Assembly (NCBI GenBank): GCA_015501595.1
Contig: JADNRX010000293.1
Coordinates: 1-64,000 of the forward strand
Direction of reading: 5' to 3'
From: Hymenopellis radicata
Lineage: Eukaryota > Basidiomycota > Agaricomycetes > Agaricales > Physalacriaceae
Length of the DNA: 64,000 nt
A program made the position numbers and the translations under genes. A model generated the notes under the pieces. The model ran no database searches and was not told where the DNA came from. It saw only the letters and a program-made list of their open reading frames with translations. This document shows positions 10,449 through 22,867 of the stretch, piece after piece. Each line of letters opens with the position of its first letter. Positions within the stretch are counted from its first letter, which is position 1.

Positions 10449-12923
10449 ATGGCAATAACCGACAGAGGTCGAAAACGGCGAAGAACAACTGCAGCAGCAA
10501 CCAGCGATGGGAAACCGAGCAAGCAGGCACTAGTCCCTCGTCGTGGCAGGAAATCGGTGGCTGCCGTAAACCGGTTTGCGGATCTACCATTTGATGTGCT
10601 TCTCGAGGTTCGCGTTCCTCTTTCGGATCGACGTTTTTCTCTGAAAACGTTCTAGATATTCTCGCATGCGCTCCCCTTGGATATACTACACATCTCCTGG
10701 GTCTGCCACTCGCTCCGAGGCGTGGTCATGACTAAGTCGTCGCGCGGAACGTGGAAGGCTGCTCGGCGAAATGCTGACAACATGCCTGAACCTTTTCCAG
10801 GGATGTCAGAGCCTGGATGGGCCCACTTTGTCTTCATCAAGATATGTAACGTTCGCGCCTTTTCTCGATTCTTATTTCGGCGGACATCTCACAACAAATT
10901 AGTTTTGTTGGAAGAAGAAGGTTGCTAAACCTGACTTTCATCTGCGCTGCCGTATATGCCCCGCGTGCTCAGAGCATCAGTAAGTTTAATCGAATTAGCT
11001 ATCCGTCCTGCTCTCATCTTTGACCAGTCTCATTGCGCGAAATGACCTCAAAAATTCCATGCCTGTCCACGATAGAAAACAGGTTGATGTCACATTTCTT
11101 CTGTTGGACGCCCACGATACCGGTACATTGCTTTTCTCGTTCGATAAATTTAACTTACCCCTTCGTTAGTCTACCAGCGGTGCAAATTAAAGGATACATA
11201 TGCGCTCCTTGGTGATTACGAGGACGTGGAAACCGAACTGCGATACCGCACCGGTTCAACAACAAAAGACTTTATTTTAGACAGACTTGAGAGCAAAGTC
11301 AGGAATCAAAAGGTTCGCATTTTCGTAATCCTCATTTTTCTTGGGTCAACCTATTTCTCAGCATGCTGACCTGTGCCTTCATTGGTACAACATTGGTCTT
11401 GTCCTCCGCCGGAAAGAAATTGCTAGTGCCAAGACGGATCGTCGAACTGCGTCAGTTCGCTGAGTTTCCTGACGTTTTTCTGGCTGACAGAGTTTTGTAG
11501 GATTTACGAGAAACTCTCTGCGCTTGGGTACAAAGATGACCTCGACATTATGGGTATCAACACCCCGATAGGCTACCGTCGAGGAATGCGTCACGAATTT
11601 GAGGATCATCCTCTTGTTAAACAGAACCGACCTTTGACAGATAGAGGTATGGGTCTTCTTTCGGGGCCTAGGTCATGCTCATGTCATTCGCAGTTTGGCA
11701 TAACATACGCGACGACATGCTAGTATTCGCCGAGAAAGTTCGCAATATGTGTCGCACACGGGAGCGAAAACTCGTCGAGCTAGAGCGGAAGAAAGTCGCG
11801 TTGACTTTCTTTCGCTCCTTCAAACAATCGCTTCTTACTACCACACAGCTTTATCCTTCCATCGCTGACTTCCTCCTACTTGCGCCCGTGAAAGCCATCA
11901 TTGACCGCCCTGGCGACGATTCCGTCTCCGTACCCGATTTTGATCCCATTCTCCCCAGATGGATGCCTTCTACCATACGTGGCGCACTGAAGTCCACGCT
12001 CGCGTATTGGCCATCGCTGATCCAGCTCATGCATCCGAACATACTTCCCCGGAATCCACCATTGCTCGTCTCCGCTTGGCCACTAACAGTCTATTCTGCG
12101 AATACTGCAGCTTCTACCCCGACGTGCCCCGCGACTACCGCTACTTCCGTAAAGGGGGCATCACTTTCAAACCCCTCTTCTATCCCGAATACCTGACACA
12201 TCACTGTGCGTTCAAGGGCTGGAATCACGAGCAGTACCATCTTACTGGTGGAGTTGATGATACGACGTGTAGCATCGACGGGAATCTGTATCTTCGGACG
12301 TCGCTCACCCCACAGGGGACGTACCTCAAGAAGTCATTCATGACGACGTTAGTGGACGGCCTCGTCGTGATGGCAGGTATGGATCCTAGCACGGCCACGG
12401 TGGACGATATGGACTCTTGCGGTGTGTTGTTTGAGTGTGGGGTGTGTCGGGATGCGGCACTGCAAATACAAGCCCGTCATCTTCGCAGTTGGCGCGAAAT
12501 GGTACGTGGATGTCGTCTCGGCGAGTTGGTACACTCATCTGGATAGGTTACGCATGGTGTCAAGAAGCACTTCTTCGACTCGCTGCGTTCCTTGAGGAGT
12601 TAACGAAGATGGCGGACGTCCCCGAAGGCTGGGAGGTCTCTCGGACTGTGTATGAGGACTTGATGTATGAGTGTGTGCATTGTTTGGATCTGTCGACAGA
12701 GAAGCTTGGGGGACAGACGCTTGTCCAACTGCGGGCGCACATACGATCAGTGTACGTTCGTCTTTCGTCCTTCGTCGTGAGATGTTGATACTCACATGCT
12801 ATGTGTAGGCATGAACAAGATCAGCCGGTGGAGGGTGTGGATTACCGCCGTCTGTATGGCATGCCAGATACCCCTCGACGCATGGCACTGTTTCTGAAGA
12901 GATCAGCGGCGCCATCGCTATAG
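10449..12923 (+). pseudogene. F-box/CxxC family protein, copy A (frameshifted)
   Basis: Ten exons: 10449-10607, 10656-10850, 10903-10979, 11028-11122, 11170-11312, 11362-11450, 11501-11646, 11694-12501, 12547-12751, 12809-12923. A basic N-terminus leads into an F-box (ADLPFDVLLE, then HALPLDILHISWVCHSLRG) and the MTKSSRGTWKAARRNADNMP block. FCWKKK and CRICPACSEH follow as a putative zinc site, and later CxxC pairs recur (FCEYCSF, FECGVC, YECVHC). Agaricomycete F-box proteins with this layout are thought to present substrates to SCF ubiquitin ligases. Two breaks are visible: a run of four C at 11953-11956 where five would keep frame, and a further shift near 12550-12600. The first six exon lengths after exon 1 match copy C exactly. 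Confidence 0.75.
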
Positions 12924-13029
12924 GCTGGGACAGTTTTCGGAACAGCACACCGCACTGCTACATACATTTCTTAATCATTCTTGATTTCTACTTGTCTATA
13001 TTGGACACTACTTTCCGTTTCTCTCGCGG

Positions 13030-13192
13030 TTAGAGCGAGCAGTACTCTGGCCAAAGAATGTCATACGGAGGCACGCGACACTGTTTCTTTCCAGGTATGA
13101 CACACTCGTGGTCTCCGTTTGTACAGTGCTTGCACGGATCCGTATCGACGACAAATTCACACTTTACTTTCAGACTTTTGCACCACTAGCAG
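13030..13192 (-). pseudogene. Relic of a Zn2Cys6 zinc-cluster exon
   Basis: The minus strand encodes WCKSLKVKCEF, then DTDPCKHCTNGDHECVIPGK. This is the C-x6-C ... C-x2-C-x6-C spacing of fungal binuclear zinc clusters of the type ending in CVIPGRKK. The first cysteine pair is split by an in-frame TAG (13187-13189) that lies between the two cysteines of the CxxC. No dimerisation coil or middle domain follows before a stop at 13030-13032. It is therefore an orphan DNA-binding exon in the 570-base gap between gene A and the next gene, not a working regulator. Confidence 0.6.
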
Positions 13193-13495
13193 GAGTGCAC
13201 GTGATCGAATCAGCACGAACAGTTGCCGTCGGCATCGCTTGCACTTGACCAGTGAGGATCTTCTCTAGGTATTGGTTTAGACATCTTCATCTTCGTCGAG
13301 ATTATGACCATGAATGAGCATCCAGATATCGTCTGTATGCGCCGTCGCGTACAACCACAACACCGGATTTAGCTGTTTACTATCAAGTTGAACCAGCGGG
13401 ACAAACCGGTATGCTTATTACTCTGCCATAAGATAATGAAGACGAGCACTGAATAGGCTCCAAGGTTTAATTCTTGAGACTTGGAGGACATCAGG

Positions 13496-14942
13496 ATGTC
13501 CACCTCTACAGAACTCCCCCAAGAGATTATCGATGCTATCATTGACGAGGTTGCTGGACATGGGCCGCCGGACATCTACTGGGGAGAATTCGCTTCGAAC
13601 CTGTACGCGTGCTGTCTCACAGCCCAACGATTCGTTCCGCGCGTTCGAAAGCATATCTTCCAGAAAATCATCCTCACCCCAGAAAGCGCCTGGGTTGGTG
13701 GTTACCCCACCCACTTCACGCCTACCGCGAGGCGCTTTCGTGAACACGTAACTCCCTCCTCCGCACGTCTCGTCGAGACTGTCATCCTTTCGGGCCCTGG
13801 CAGAAACCTGTACCATGGCGACGAGACAGACTTGGAAGACTGGGTCGCGAAGGACCGCGCTTTTCCACGGGTCATCTCATCGTTGTCCACGTTAAATGCG
13901 GTCGAAATACGCGGAGTGGATCTCACCTCTGCGTGGACGGACTCTCTACAGGCCATGTTCGTGCAATGCAGTATTAAAACTGTCACGTTCAGCGGTGTTT
14001 GGGCGGTTTACCGACAATCTCTTCATAGCGTGTTGGGTGCCTTCCCCGCGGTGCAAGAAATCTGCGTTAGAAACCCACCACGAAGCGTCCGTAGTTATTA
14101 CTGGAGTAACTCGCTATTCAACAAAGGCAATAGTCCCTCCGCAACGCTTTATTCATGGGACGAATCGCACATGGCTGAATTGAGGAGCTTAGTTCTTCTT
14201 GACGTGCTTGATACTGACGTTTTTGGTCTGGCACGGGACTCGGGGCGCATCTGCCTACCCCAAATCAACCATCTGGAGTTTCGGCCGGAGAACCTAGTAC
14301 CTGACCATGATTCGAAATATGGTCCGGCCAGCGTAGTATCCCGTTTGCTGGCGTCCATGCAATCACTGGAAAGTCTATCTCTTGACATCGATATGCTGAC
14401 AGAAGATGAATTCAATCATAAATGGTAAGCAGTATGTTCACTGAAGACCATTCACTCATTCACCTACCAGGCTTCCGACCTCATTACCTCTACAAAACTT
14501 GCTTACTCTTACGATCACAAGTCGAGTGCCAGCTATACGCTTGCCGCCTTCAGAAGAGTCTTCCATTCTAGCTCCAAGGCATTGGAGCCTCTATGCCCGA
14601 TCTCTGGCCATCGTCGACGTGGAATATCGCTTGGAATTCTTGCAGGTTCAAATCATCATCAGTACGGATAATGATGTTGTATCCTACACTGCGGCTGCCA
14701 ACTGGGAAGACCTCCCAGCCTCATTGCTCACAATGGAGCGTTTACGCCGTGTATCTCTCGTCATCATTGCTCGAGAAAGAAATGATGAAGTTATGGATAA
14801 GGCTCGACAGGTACACGAGCTCCTTTCGAGCATGTTGAGCACTGGGGGAAATGCGTTTTGTCACCTCGCTGGCAGAGTCGAGGTATTGCTGGAGATCGAC
14901 AATTTTACCCAGCGCGTTGAGAGCACGTCGAGGGATGGTTGA
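13496..14942 (+). CDS. F-box-like protein
   Basis: Two exons (13496-14424 and 14471-14942) separated by a 46-base GT..AG intron give 466 residues without interruption. The N-terminus TELPQEIIDAIIDEVAGH is a classic degenerate F-box opening, followed by ACCLTAQRFVPRVRKHIF. The rest is the leucine- and aromatic-rich irregular repeat body usual in agaricomycete F-box proteins of 450-550 residues (for example LNAVEIRGVDL, KTVTFSGVW, LPQINHLEF). The upstream TTG in the same frame is not used; the ATG at 13496 is the natural start. Predicted role is substrate recognition in an SCF complex; substrate unknown. It looks single copy and intact, unlike the flanking multicopy family. Confidence 0.82.
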
Positions 14943-15153
14943 AAAGTGGGGTGGCGAATATTCACAAGTTGTTTTTTAGATTGTACGATATCTATATGGT
15001 AACTACTATATTCACGATAATCAGCGATGCTTGTATGACGACTATGGAAAGTCTTAGCAAGATGCAGAACGTGTATCCAATGTATCCAACGTGTATCAAC
15101 AGGCTTTGTTTATGACTGTTGGTCCCGATCACTCTTGATAGTCGACCACCATC

Positions 15154-18070
15154 ATGGCACGACCGGCCAATAAGCGACGGAAAGTCGCGGCGGCCAACAA
15201 GGAAAATAAGGCGCCCCGTGATTCTCGAGGTGGCCGGAAGACTCGCAACGTGCGCTGCCTTACCACGCCGAATTTTACTTACCCAGTGTTGTCATTACAT
15301 CATTACATGTATTACAGATTACAGTGTAATTAATGATTACATTACACTGTAATGAAAGTGAAAATTCCAGTTACACCGTAATTACATATAGCCTTAGGTA
15401 GTCATGTGACTCATGGTTAAGCCTGGAAAGGGAGAAGAGAGGGAGAAGAGGTGTACACATCTGCTAACCACTCCCAGACACCTTCTCTGACTATTTCTAA
15501 GCTTTTACAGTACTGTTAGAGGTGACAGGCTATGATATCTGTTCAAGTTTTCCTGCAGATCAATGATTAATAGGCGCCACAGATAGGATCACATGACTAT
15601 TACAGGTGTAATTAAGTGTGGTGTAATTAACTGTAATTACAATTTATACTGTAATGAAAATTTGACCCCCTTATTAAGGGTGTAATGATAACACTGTACT
15701 TACCTGCCTTTTGACGTCCTATTGGAGGTGCGCTATATCTGCGTTTTTCACGTTTTCTTTGCTCAAGGACGCCTAGATTGCTGCCTGGCTTATTCCACTT
15801 GACCTGCTGTATCTTTGTCGCGTAAATCATGCGCTACGAAACGTCTTCATGACAAAGGCGTCGCGCGGGGCATGGAAACGGGCCAGGACTAACGCGAATA
15901 ACCTGCCAGAGCCTTTCGCCGAGATCAGCGAACCGGCGTGGGCGAATCTGGTCTATGTTCGAGTCTGCAATGTAAATCATCATCCTCGCATTCTTCTTGT
16001 CGGCTAATGTCGTGCTCAGTTTTGTTGGAAGAAGAAGGTCATGGAACCAGACTTCAGGCTTCGGTGCAGAATCTGCGCAAAGTGTTCGGAAACTCAGTCT
16101 GTATCTCGCTTTTCCGCCTCTGAGTCTTCGCTGATGTTCGTTCAGCCTCCTTGCTCTGAAGGAATTCTTGGACGTCATGCCCGTCGCCGACCGACCCGAC
16201 ATTGAGATGATTTTTAAACTGATTCCTTCACACCAATGGGGTTCGTCGTGTGCTTTTGCAGTTATTTGCCATCTCTGATATTGCCTCAGTGTATCAAAGG
16301 CAGCAAGTTCACGACACCTATGTACGCCTGACCGATTACGAAGACCTGGAGAATGAAATTCGTCAGCTTCCAAAAGGATTGACTGACGCGTTCCGCAAGA
16401 AAAAGATACAATCCCGGAAAAAAGTGGTCCAGGTTTGTACTTTCCTCCAAGTCGAGTGTTGTCTGAACGGGGCTCTACAGCATGCGCAACTGTGCGAAGA
16501 CTGGCTGGATGAGCGTACGTCTGCCCGAGAGGCAGAATTGAAAGCCGCTGGAAAGCAGCGGCGAAAGGCGTCAGTCATTCTAACTAAATGCTGAAACTCG
16601 CCTCACGACAGTGTTGTACAGAATCTTTGATCGACTGTCCTCCACGGGATACGAAAACGAATTAAAGTACATGATCGCCGCGGACACTGAGTTCCGAGGA
16701 TACTCTTCGTTCAAGTTCACCTATAAGAACTTTCTGAAACTTCCTCAAGTTAAACAAAACAGTGTCCTCACTGACCGTGGTATGCCAATATCTTTATTGT
16801 TTGCCATATGTTCACCGGGGTTCAGTGTGGCGCAATATCGAAGCTGGGGTTCTCGAATTCATGGCCGGTGTGCGCACGAAGTACCTCGAGCATGAGCGCA
16901 CACTCGTGTTAAGATCACGAGCAGCGAAGGCCCTCTCTGTATTTCGCTCCTTCAAGGAAGCCCTTCCCCCGCATACTCTTTTCCCCTACGCCCCCGACTT
17001 TCTCGCATGGGACGTCGTGCATGATCTGATTCATCGACCAGATCATACTGCTTTGACTGAAGAGGATTTTGTAGAATTCTGTTCTGAGATGGACAGCTTT
17101 GCCAACAACTGGCGTTACTCCGTACACCGCCAGCTTGCCGAAGCAGTTGGTCTGGATTTCGCTGAATCGCACCCCGACCTTGATACCATGGCAGGTAGCC
17201 TCAAATTGGCGGCGACTGGAGTAATCTGCTCTTCCTGCACACATTTCCCAATCGACTTTTCTCCGTCTGCAGTGGAAGAGTTTACTAGTGCCAGAGAGCC
17301 GAGGCTCAAACCGCTGTTCTACCCCGAGGTGCTGACGCATAGGTGTGCCGTTGGCAGTAGGATGGCGTTTCCCGGTTTCCATCTGGACAGGGAGTTTCTC
17401 GGTATAAGGCGCTGGTTTTCGTTCTTCCGGTCACAGTGGCGGCCGGACCCGTACGTTAAGCACCCTGTCGTGGCTAGGTTGGCGCAAAAAAGTCGTTACG
17501 ATGGCGGGTCTAGACGCGTCGAGCGCGACCGTGAACGATATGGACGGGTGTGGGGTTATGTTTGAGTGTACATCATGTCGAGAGAGCGCACAACGCGTCC
17601 TTTTCAGTTGGCGTGAGATCGTGGGTTCCTTTCACTCTTTATGTTACTCGTGGGCTTATACTGTGATAGATGCAACACGCCATGGTTGAACACATAGTTG
17701 GTAGCGCGGACTTTGACCAGCACGTCTCTCCTGTGCACACTAGCGAGCTTCCTGAGGAGTGGGATGTCACCGAAACGATTCACGAGCAGATCTTGTTCGA
17801 GTGCTTACATTGTCGCGATACACCACAAGAAGACGACGTCAGGGGTATGGAGCACGAGAAAATGATGCAGCATCTCCTGGACAAGTAAGCTCTTCGTAGC
17901 CGCGGCGATCTTCACTACGTTCTGACACCGCGTTCTTCAGACACCAGGTGCAGAACCCACGGGAGAACACGGATTACGAAAGTCTTCTGGGTAGTCCGAC
18001 CCAGGAGCGTCCGCGCTGCGTTACGATGACGCTGAAGAAGCGCACGCAGATCGCAGAGCTAGATGCGTAG
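15154..18070 (+). pseudogene. F-box/CxxC family protein, copy B (interrupted by a MITE and frameshifted)
   Basis: The MARPANKRRK start, Lys-rich leader and downstream exons match copies C and D closely. Exon 1 is interrupted at 15284-15696 by a 413-base element, right before the LPFDVLLE F-box core. A second lesion lies at 17486-17491: six A where copies C and D have five, which shifts the frame within the AQKVV block. Other exons look normal, including the FCWKKK...CRICAKC site and the closing HQVQNPRENTDYESLL exon. With the element present no full-length protein can be made from the first ATG. Together with its 1.2 kb downstream flank, B is the mirror image of D. Confidence 0.8.
15284..15696. 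mobile_element. hAT-type MITE inserted in F-box copy B
   Basis: The ends are inverted repeats, CAGTGTTGTCATTACA and (reverse) CAGTGTTATCATTACA. They are flanked by a perfect 8-base target duplication TACTTACC at 15276-15283 and 15697-15704. Removing the element and one duplication restores the reading frame seen in copies C and D. The interior has no coding capacity but is crowded with GTAATTACA-like subterminal motifs in both orientations. An 8-base duplication with CAG..CTG termini is the signature of the hAT superfamily, so this is a non-autonomous hAT derivative. Confidence 0.85.
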
Positions 18071-19351
18071 TAGTAAACACAATGAATAATGACGGACTCG
18101 GGAGTCGGAATGGACGTTGATCAGGCTGGATTGTAGGATACTTGCTACTGCTGGTGCTACGGACATGCTTCTGCTTAATACGACAACCTACTCCAATGCT
18201 GCTTAGTGACATGGAGATGAATACCTACTTACATGTAACAGAGCCACGTACATACCTATAATACGTGAATTAGCAATACAAACAGATGCTTTATAGTGTA
18301 CGCAGGAGATGTAGGTGTATTCATCTTTGCAAGGAGGGACCCATAAAGTACCACGACCATCGGTCCGACATCCGACCCGGCCCTCAAGCTCTCTGTTTTT
18401 ACGCGATTTTTCGTCCGCTTTGTCTGCCTCCTCCCACCAATCCAGCGTTCAGAATCACATAAAAAACAATCCACCCTTACTTTTTCACCTGCCTGATATC
18501 CACGTCCATCTCTTCCCATGTTATTCACTCAGCGCCCGACGTATAATATCCCACCGGGCGCAGAGTTGCTAAGATTGGGGACATCGATTAAAAACTTACT
18601 TGTAGGCATTTATTTCGGCCGCTTCGCGTTTGTTTTGTAGATGCGTTGGGACCTTACGAGGTGCCTTACAGTATTTGGTGTTTGCTTGGGTTTTGGGTAG
18701 TGTGTATTTTAATGAGAATGGTTTGGTTGTGTTAAATTGTGTTGCTCTGAGTGCGCCATCGGCTTTCGATGATTCTTCAGGGATGGACGGATGCGACGCT
18801 GCGCATCTTTCTTTTCTACCACCACGATGCGCGTCCCTCTCAACGTCTGACTCTCTGTTCCGCTTGCCCCTCTGCCTGTTGGTGCGGATGACACGACAGC
18901 GCGCGACTGGAACGCCGGAGGCCCCTCTTATCAACGTCGAACACGCGACACCTAGCGCCGTATCGGCTGGTACGCTGCGCGACACCTAGCGCCTTATCGA
19001 CCGGTGCGCTGCTGCGCATGCACTTTCCTTCCCGCCATATCGTTTGCTCATATGCGCAGGTTGTACGATGGATGACGCGTAGATAAGACTATCTAGCCGT
19101 GTGGGAGCTAGCCAATCGACCCCTCTCGCGGTACGCATATATGCGTGTCATTTCCTCTCATTCCCTTATATACTCTCTAGAATTCTCTTGTGGACGCGCT
19201 CGTGCTACATAGGCGCCTACGCACGCATCAGCCTGGACGCGGTAGTCGGTTGGTCTTGCCACATTGTCTATAACCCACCCGACGTTACAACACGCAGCTA
19301 TCTTGAATCTCTATCCCGTCGTGTCACGCTTAAAGAGCGCATATAGCTCCC
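18071..19351. repeat. Downstream flank of F-box copy B, inverted copy at 28731-30016
   Basis: From the stop of copy B to about 19351 the sequence is the reverse complement, with moderate divergence, of the region downstream of copy D. Landmarks shared by both include the ATACGTGAATTAGCAATACA stretch, a CGGCCGCTTCGCG stretch and the terminal GAGCGCATATAGCTCCCTTA. The first 240 bases are also found after copy C (26590-26832). Open frames inside are not conserved in length between copies and I do not call them genes. The function, if any, is unknown; it travels with the F-box gene as one duplication unit. Confidence 0.65.
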
Positions 19352-20522
19352 TTAAACACTTTTCTCTTCTTGGGGTATGTGTCCTGGAACGCTTTTGCGC
19401 AGAGTCTTCCTGATGAAATAGTTAGTGTAATATGTGGGGTCAGGCCGGCGAGTATGCGTTGTCAACATGTGTTTCTAACATGCAAGGAATGGTCGTGTCT
19501 TTCGCCACTTTGCGCATATCTAGGCTTTTGATTGGTACGTTTTCTCAGTCTCATCGGTGGCGTGGCTGATGATTAATATTATCCATGTGCAGTCCACCGT
19601 GACTTCTTCGTCATCCCCGCGTTTCCGTTCTTCGATTACTGGAGTGGACCACAGTCAGCCTTGCCCAAGCCACGCAAGAGGTCAAATTTGGTACGTGCGA
19701 TTACAAGTATTTAATGCTCTCCGCATGACCATACGCATAATAGATAGGTTTTAAGCCAAGGCGGAGGTCTGCTAGCCATGTCTACCAAATTTACTTCATG
19801 GTGGCGCGGTCTGGCTGCCGCGATGCATCACTGGCTCCTATGGAGTTTTATTTTCTGCGGAGTAAACGTCGGACGTATTTTCTGACACCGGCCTCTAAAG
19901 ATGCTGCGTTGTCTATGATCCTGGACATTCTGATACGCGCTCCTCGCATCTTGGATGAGGATGACCCTTGAGCAGAAGGACTATTCATGCATTATCCGAT
20001 GGCACGGCATGGTATGTGTAGCAAGGAAAATGTTAATCTTGTCTTGCATCCTGATACTTGGCACACAGCCCGACGTGACGCCCAGCCGGACATCGCCACC
20101 GACGTACCTACCGCAATCGACTATATCTAGACTCGTCTCGCCCAGAGTAACGTTGTGGTAGGGAAATCGTAAGCCTATTTTTAGGCGGGGTTCCGAACTG
20201 GTTCCGTTGGCTTGGAACTCCTGCGGGGGCGCGTCGCGTACAGGTACGCGGTACTGCGCTGCAGATCGTCGCGGTCGTTCGTGCATTGATGATGGATCGT
20301 CGTCGTCCATGTATGCTGATTCGCGAGCTCCAGAGGATACTTTAGTTGCGGGGACGCCGGGGATACCAAACTTTCCCACGGCGGTAAGACAGATCGCTTT
20401 TAGTAACCTGTTTCATCAGCAACGACCACCATAAAACAAAGCGCCCGCGGCGTTTTCTCCCCTTTGCCCTCATTCCACTCGCCACCTCTTTTCCCTTCTC
20501 TTTTTAACGACTCTCGACCGCA
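19352..20522. other. Intergenic, with a possible F-box-like remnant
   Basis: At about 19393-19530 the plus strand reads QSLPDEIVSVI, then HVFLTCKEWSCL, which resembles the start of an F-box, and ends at a TGA. No further exons could be joined. The minus strand 19981-20379 is open for 132 codons without recognisable features. The last 80 bases (CT-rich, 20450-20522) look like the promoter of the next gene. Confidence 0.35.
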
Positions 20523-22867
20523 ATGGTCAACTACAACGCCGTGCACGGCGACGAGGCCGGCGAGGGCTTCATTAACAGCGGCGCCAAGCCTAGAAAGACG
20601 AGCAACTGGATCAAGTTCGGTATTCCCGTCGCAGTTCTAGTCATCGTCGGTGCCGTTCTAGGCGGTGTACTCGGCTCGCGGGCGGCGAACAAGGACAACT
20701 CGAGCTCATCGTCATCATCGAGTAGCGGCGGCTCCACCGGGAGTAGTAACCCGTCAGAGGTCGCTTCCGTGAAAGATGCCATCGGACTCTTCCCCACGTC
20801 GACCAACACCGAATTCAGCATCCCCATCTACCCCAGCACCACGAACGCAGCGGCGTTTGTTGAGCCCACCGTCTTGAGCGCCCTAGCATGGCCGTCCGAC
20901 TCTTTCACCGCCTCGAACCCTTCACCTACCTCCTTCCGCCCTGATCGCCCAGGCTCATTGCCCCCAAATACAAGTGGGATGCGCTCCCCGATATGATCCA
21001 GAAGGATACGTATATGTCGAGTTGGAATAACACCATCATGTCCTATGCCATGACCTCCTCGGAGAGGACGCCAAGGCGTACTACATGGACGGAGCGTCCG
21101 GTATTTTGGACATTTCTCGCGAGGTCAAGCAGAGAGTCAAGGCGCTTAGTTACGCTTACCGCATGACGCAAGACACTTCATACGTCGACCGGGTTTGGCT
21201 CGAACTACAGGTGCGGTTTTGTCTTCTCTTTCGCTGTCAATTCTCATAATTCATCGCAGAACGCTGCCGGTACTTCCCAAGGCACGACATTCCCTACGGA
21301 TGACAAATGGAACAGCCAACATTTCTTGGATACCGCTGAGATGGCGTCTGCTTTTGGTATCGCCTATGATTGGCTCCACGACATCTGGACGGACGACCAA
21401 AAGTCAGCCATCCGCGATGCTATTAACACCAACGCCCTCGCCTATGGTGTCCAAGCTTACGGCGGTGCGTCGTTCGGCTGGTGGCGCACCAACACCGAAG
21501 GCAACTGGAACTGCGTTTGCAACGCTGGCCTCACCGTCGCCTCGCTTGCCATTGTCGACGAAGACACTGTTGGCCACGCTGCTGCCCTTCTAGGCCAGAC
21601 CATCGATAATGCCAAACAGAATTGCGCGCAGGCAGTCAGCACGGACGGCACTTGGAAGGAGACCCCCAACTACTGGTACTTCGGTACAACCGGCCACGCC
21701 GAGATGGCAAGCGCCCTCCTCACCGCGACCGGCTCCGATTACGAACTCATGACTGTGAACCCCGACTTCCAGAAGACGGGCGAGTTCCACATGCACGTTT
21801 ACGGTGCTACCAGCATGTTCGAGTTTGGTGACTCTGGCCCCAACAAGTTCTCCTCCACCGCTAACTCCATCATGTTCTACGCCGAGTACTACAAGATCCC
21901 AGAGTACGCTCTCTTCCAGAGAGATCGCTGGGACGCGGCCGAGCCATGGGCGATGTTCTGGTATAACCCTGGCTTGAGCGGTGCTTATTGGGAGAACAAG
22001 GATGTCGATGGCTTCTTTGACGATGCCCTCGACCAGTGGGTCGCTATGCGGTCGTCGTGGACCGACCAGAACGCTTTGTACGTTGCGATGAAGGCAGGCG
22101 AGAACCAGGGTCACCAGACGCACAATGATCTCGATGTCGGTGACTTTGTACTCGATGCCATGGGCACGCGGTGGGCGGGCGAGTTTGGAAATGGCGACTA
22201 TTTGAGCACGGATTATTTCTCCTCGGAGGCGCAGGATGCGACACGGTGGACGTACTACAGGAAGGGTACAGAGGGTCAGAATACCTTGCTAATTGGTGGC
22301 GCGAACCAGAACGTTGGCGCCAAGCCGGAAATTACGGCGAGTGGTACCAGTGGCACGAAGCAGGGCTCGAGCACGGTTATGGATTGGGAAGGTTCCGCCT
22401 TCTGGGTTACGGACATGACGAGCGCCTATAATGTGTACGTTCTTTTGCTTTATTCGTTTTCTGTTTTCTGATAGTCTCCCAGTACAAGCGTCAAGCGTGG
22501 TTTACGAACTATCAACAACCGCCGGCAGGTTCTCATTCAAGACGAGGTTAACTCGGACCAGACCGTGCAGTGGCAGATGCATACGAACGCGACTGTCTCC
22601 ACCGATGGAACGACCGCGACGCTCGAGCGGGACGGCAAGAAGCTTGAGGTGCACATTTTATCGCCGAGCGGTGCCACTTTCTCTTCCGAGCTGAGCACGG
22701 GCACGAGCATTGACCAGGCCAACCCGGGCATTACGACGCTTATGATCCAGCTGGCGGCGGGGAGCCTGAATATCCAGGTGTTGTTCAACCCGCAGTGGGA
22801 CGGTGTGAATTTGGTGACGCCGCCTAGTGTTGCGTTGGCAGATTGGAGTGTGACGAGTCATGATTAG
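20523..22867 (+). pseudogene. Heparinase II/III-like polysaccharide lyase, type II membrane anchored (two apparent frameshifts)
   Basis: The start has a cytosolic head, one membrane helix (FGIPVAVLVIVGAVLGGVLG, residues about 38-57) and a Ser-rich linker, so the enzyme body would face outside. The body carries FLDTAEMASAFGIAYDWL, an all-helical toroid-like region, and the GHQTHNDLDVGDFVLDAMG motif, which is the His/Asp-containing active-site beta region of heparinase II/III and alginate-lyase-like enzymes that cleave uronic-acid polymers. Introns lie at 21211-21259 and 22435-22482. Two single-base shifts break the frame, at 20949-20953 (before LIAPKYKWDALP) and 21050-21053. Either may be a sequencing error; if both are, the gene is whole at about 750 residues. 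Confidence 0.75.

Noticed and set aside
19101..19346. Frame starting like a myristoylation signal (MGASQSTPLAV)
   Set aside because: The first codon is GTG, there is no ATG, and the inverted copy near 28.97 kb does not conserve the frame.
21590..22123. 177-residue minus-strand frame across the lyase gene
   Set aside because: Antisense of a GC-rich coding exon with strong family resemblance on the plus strand.
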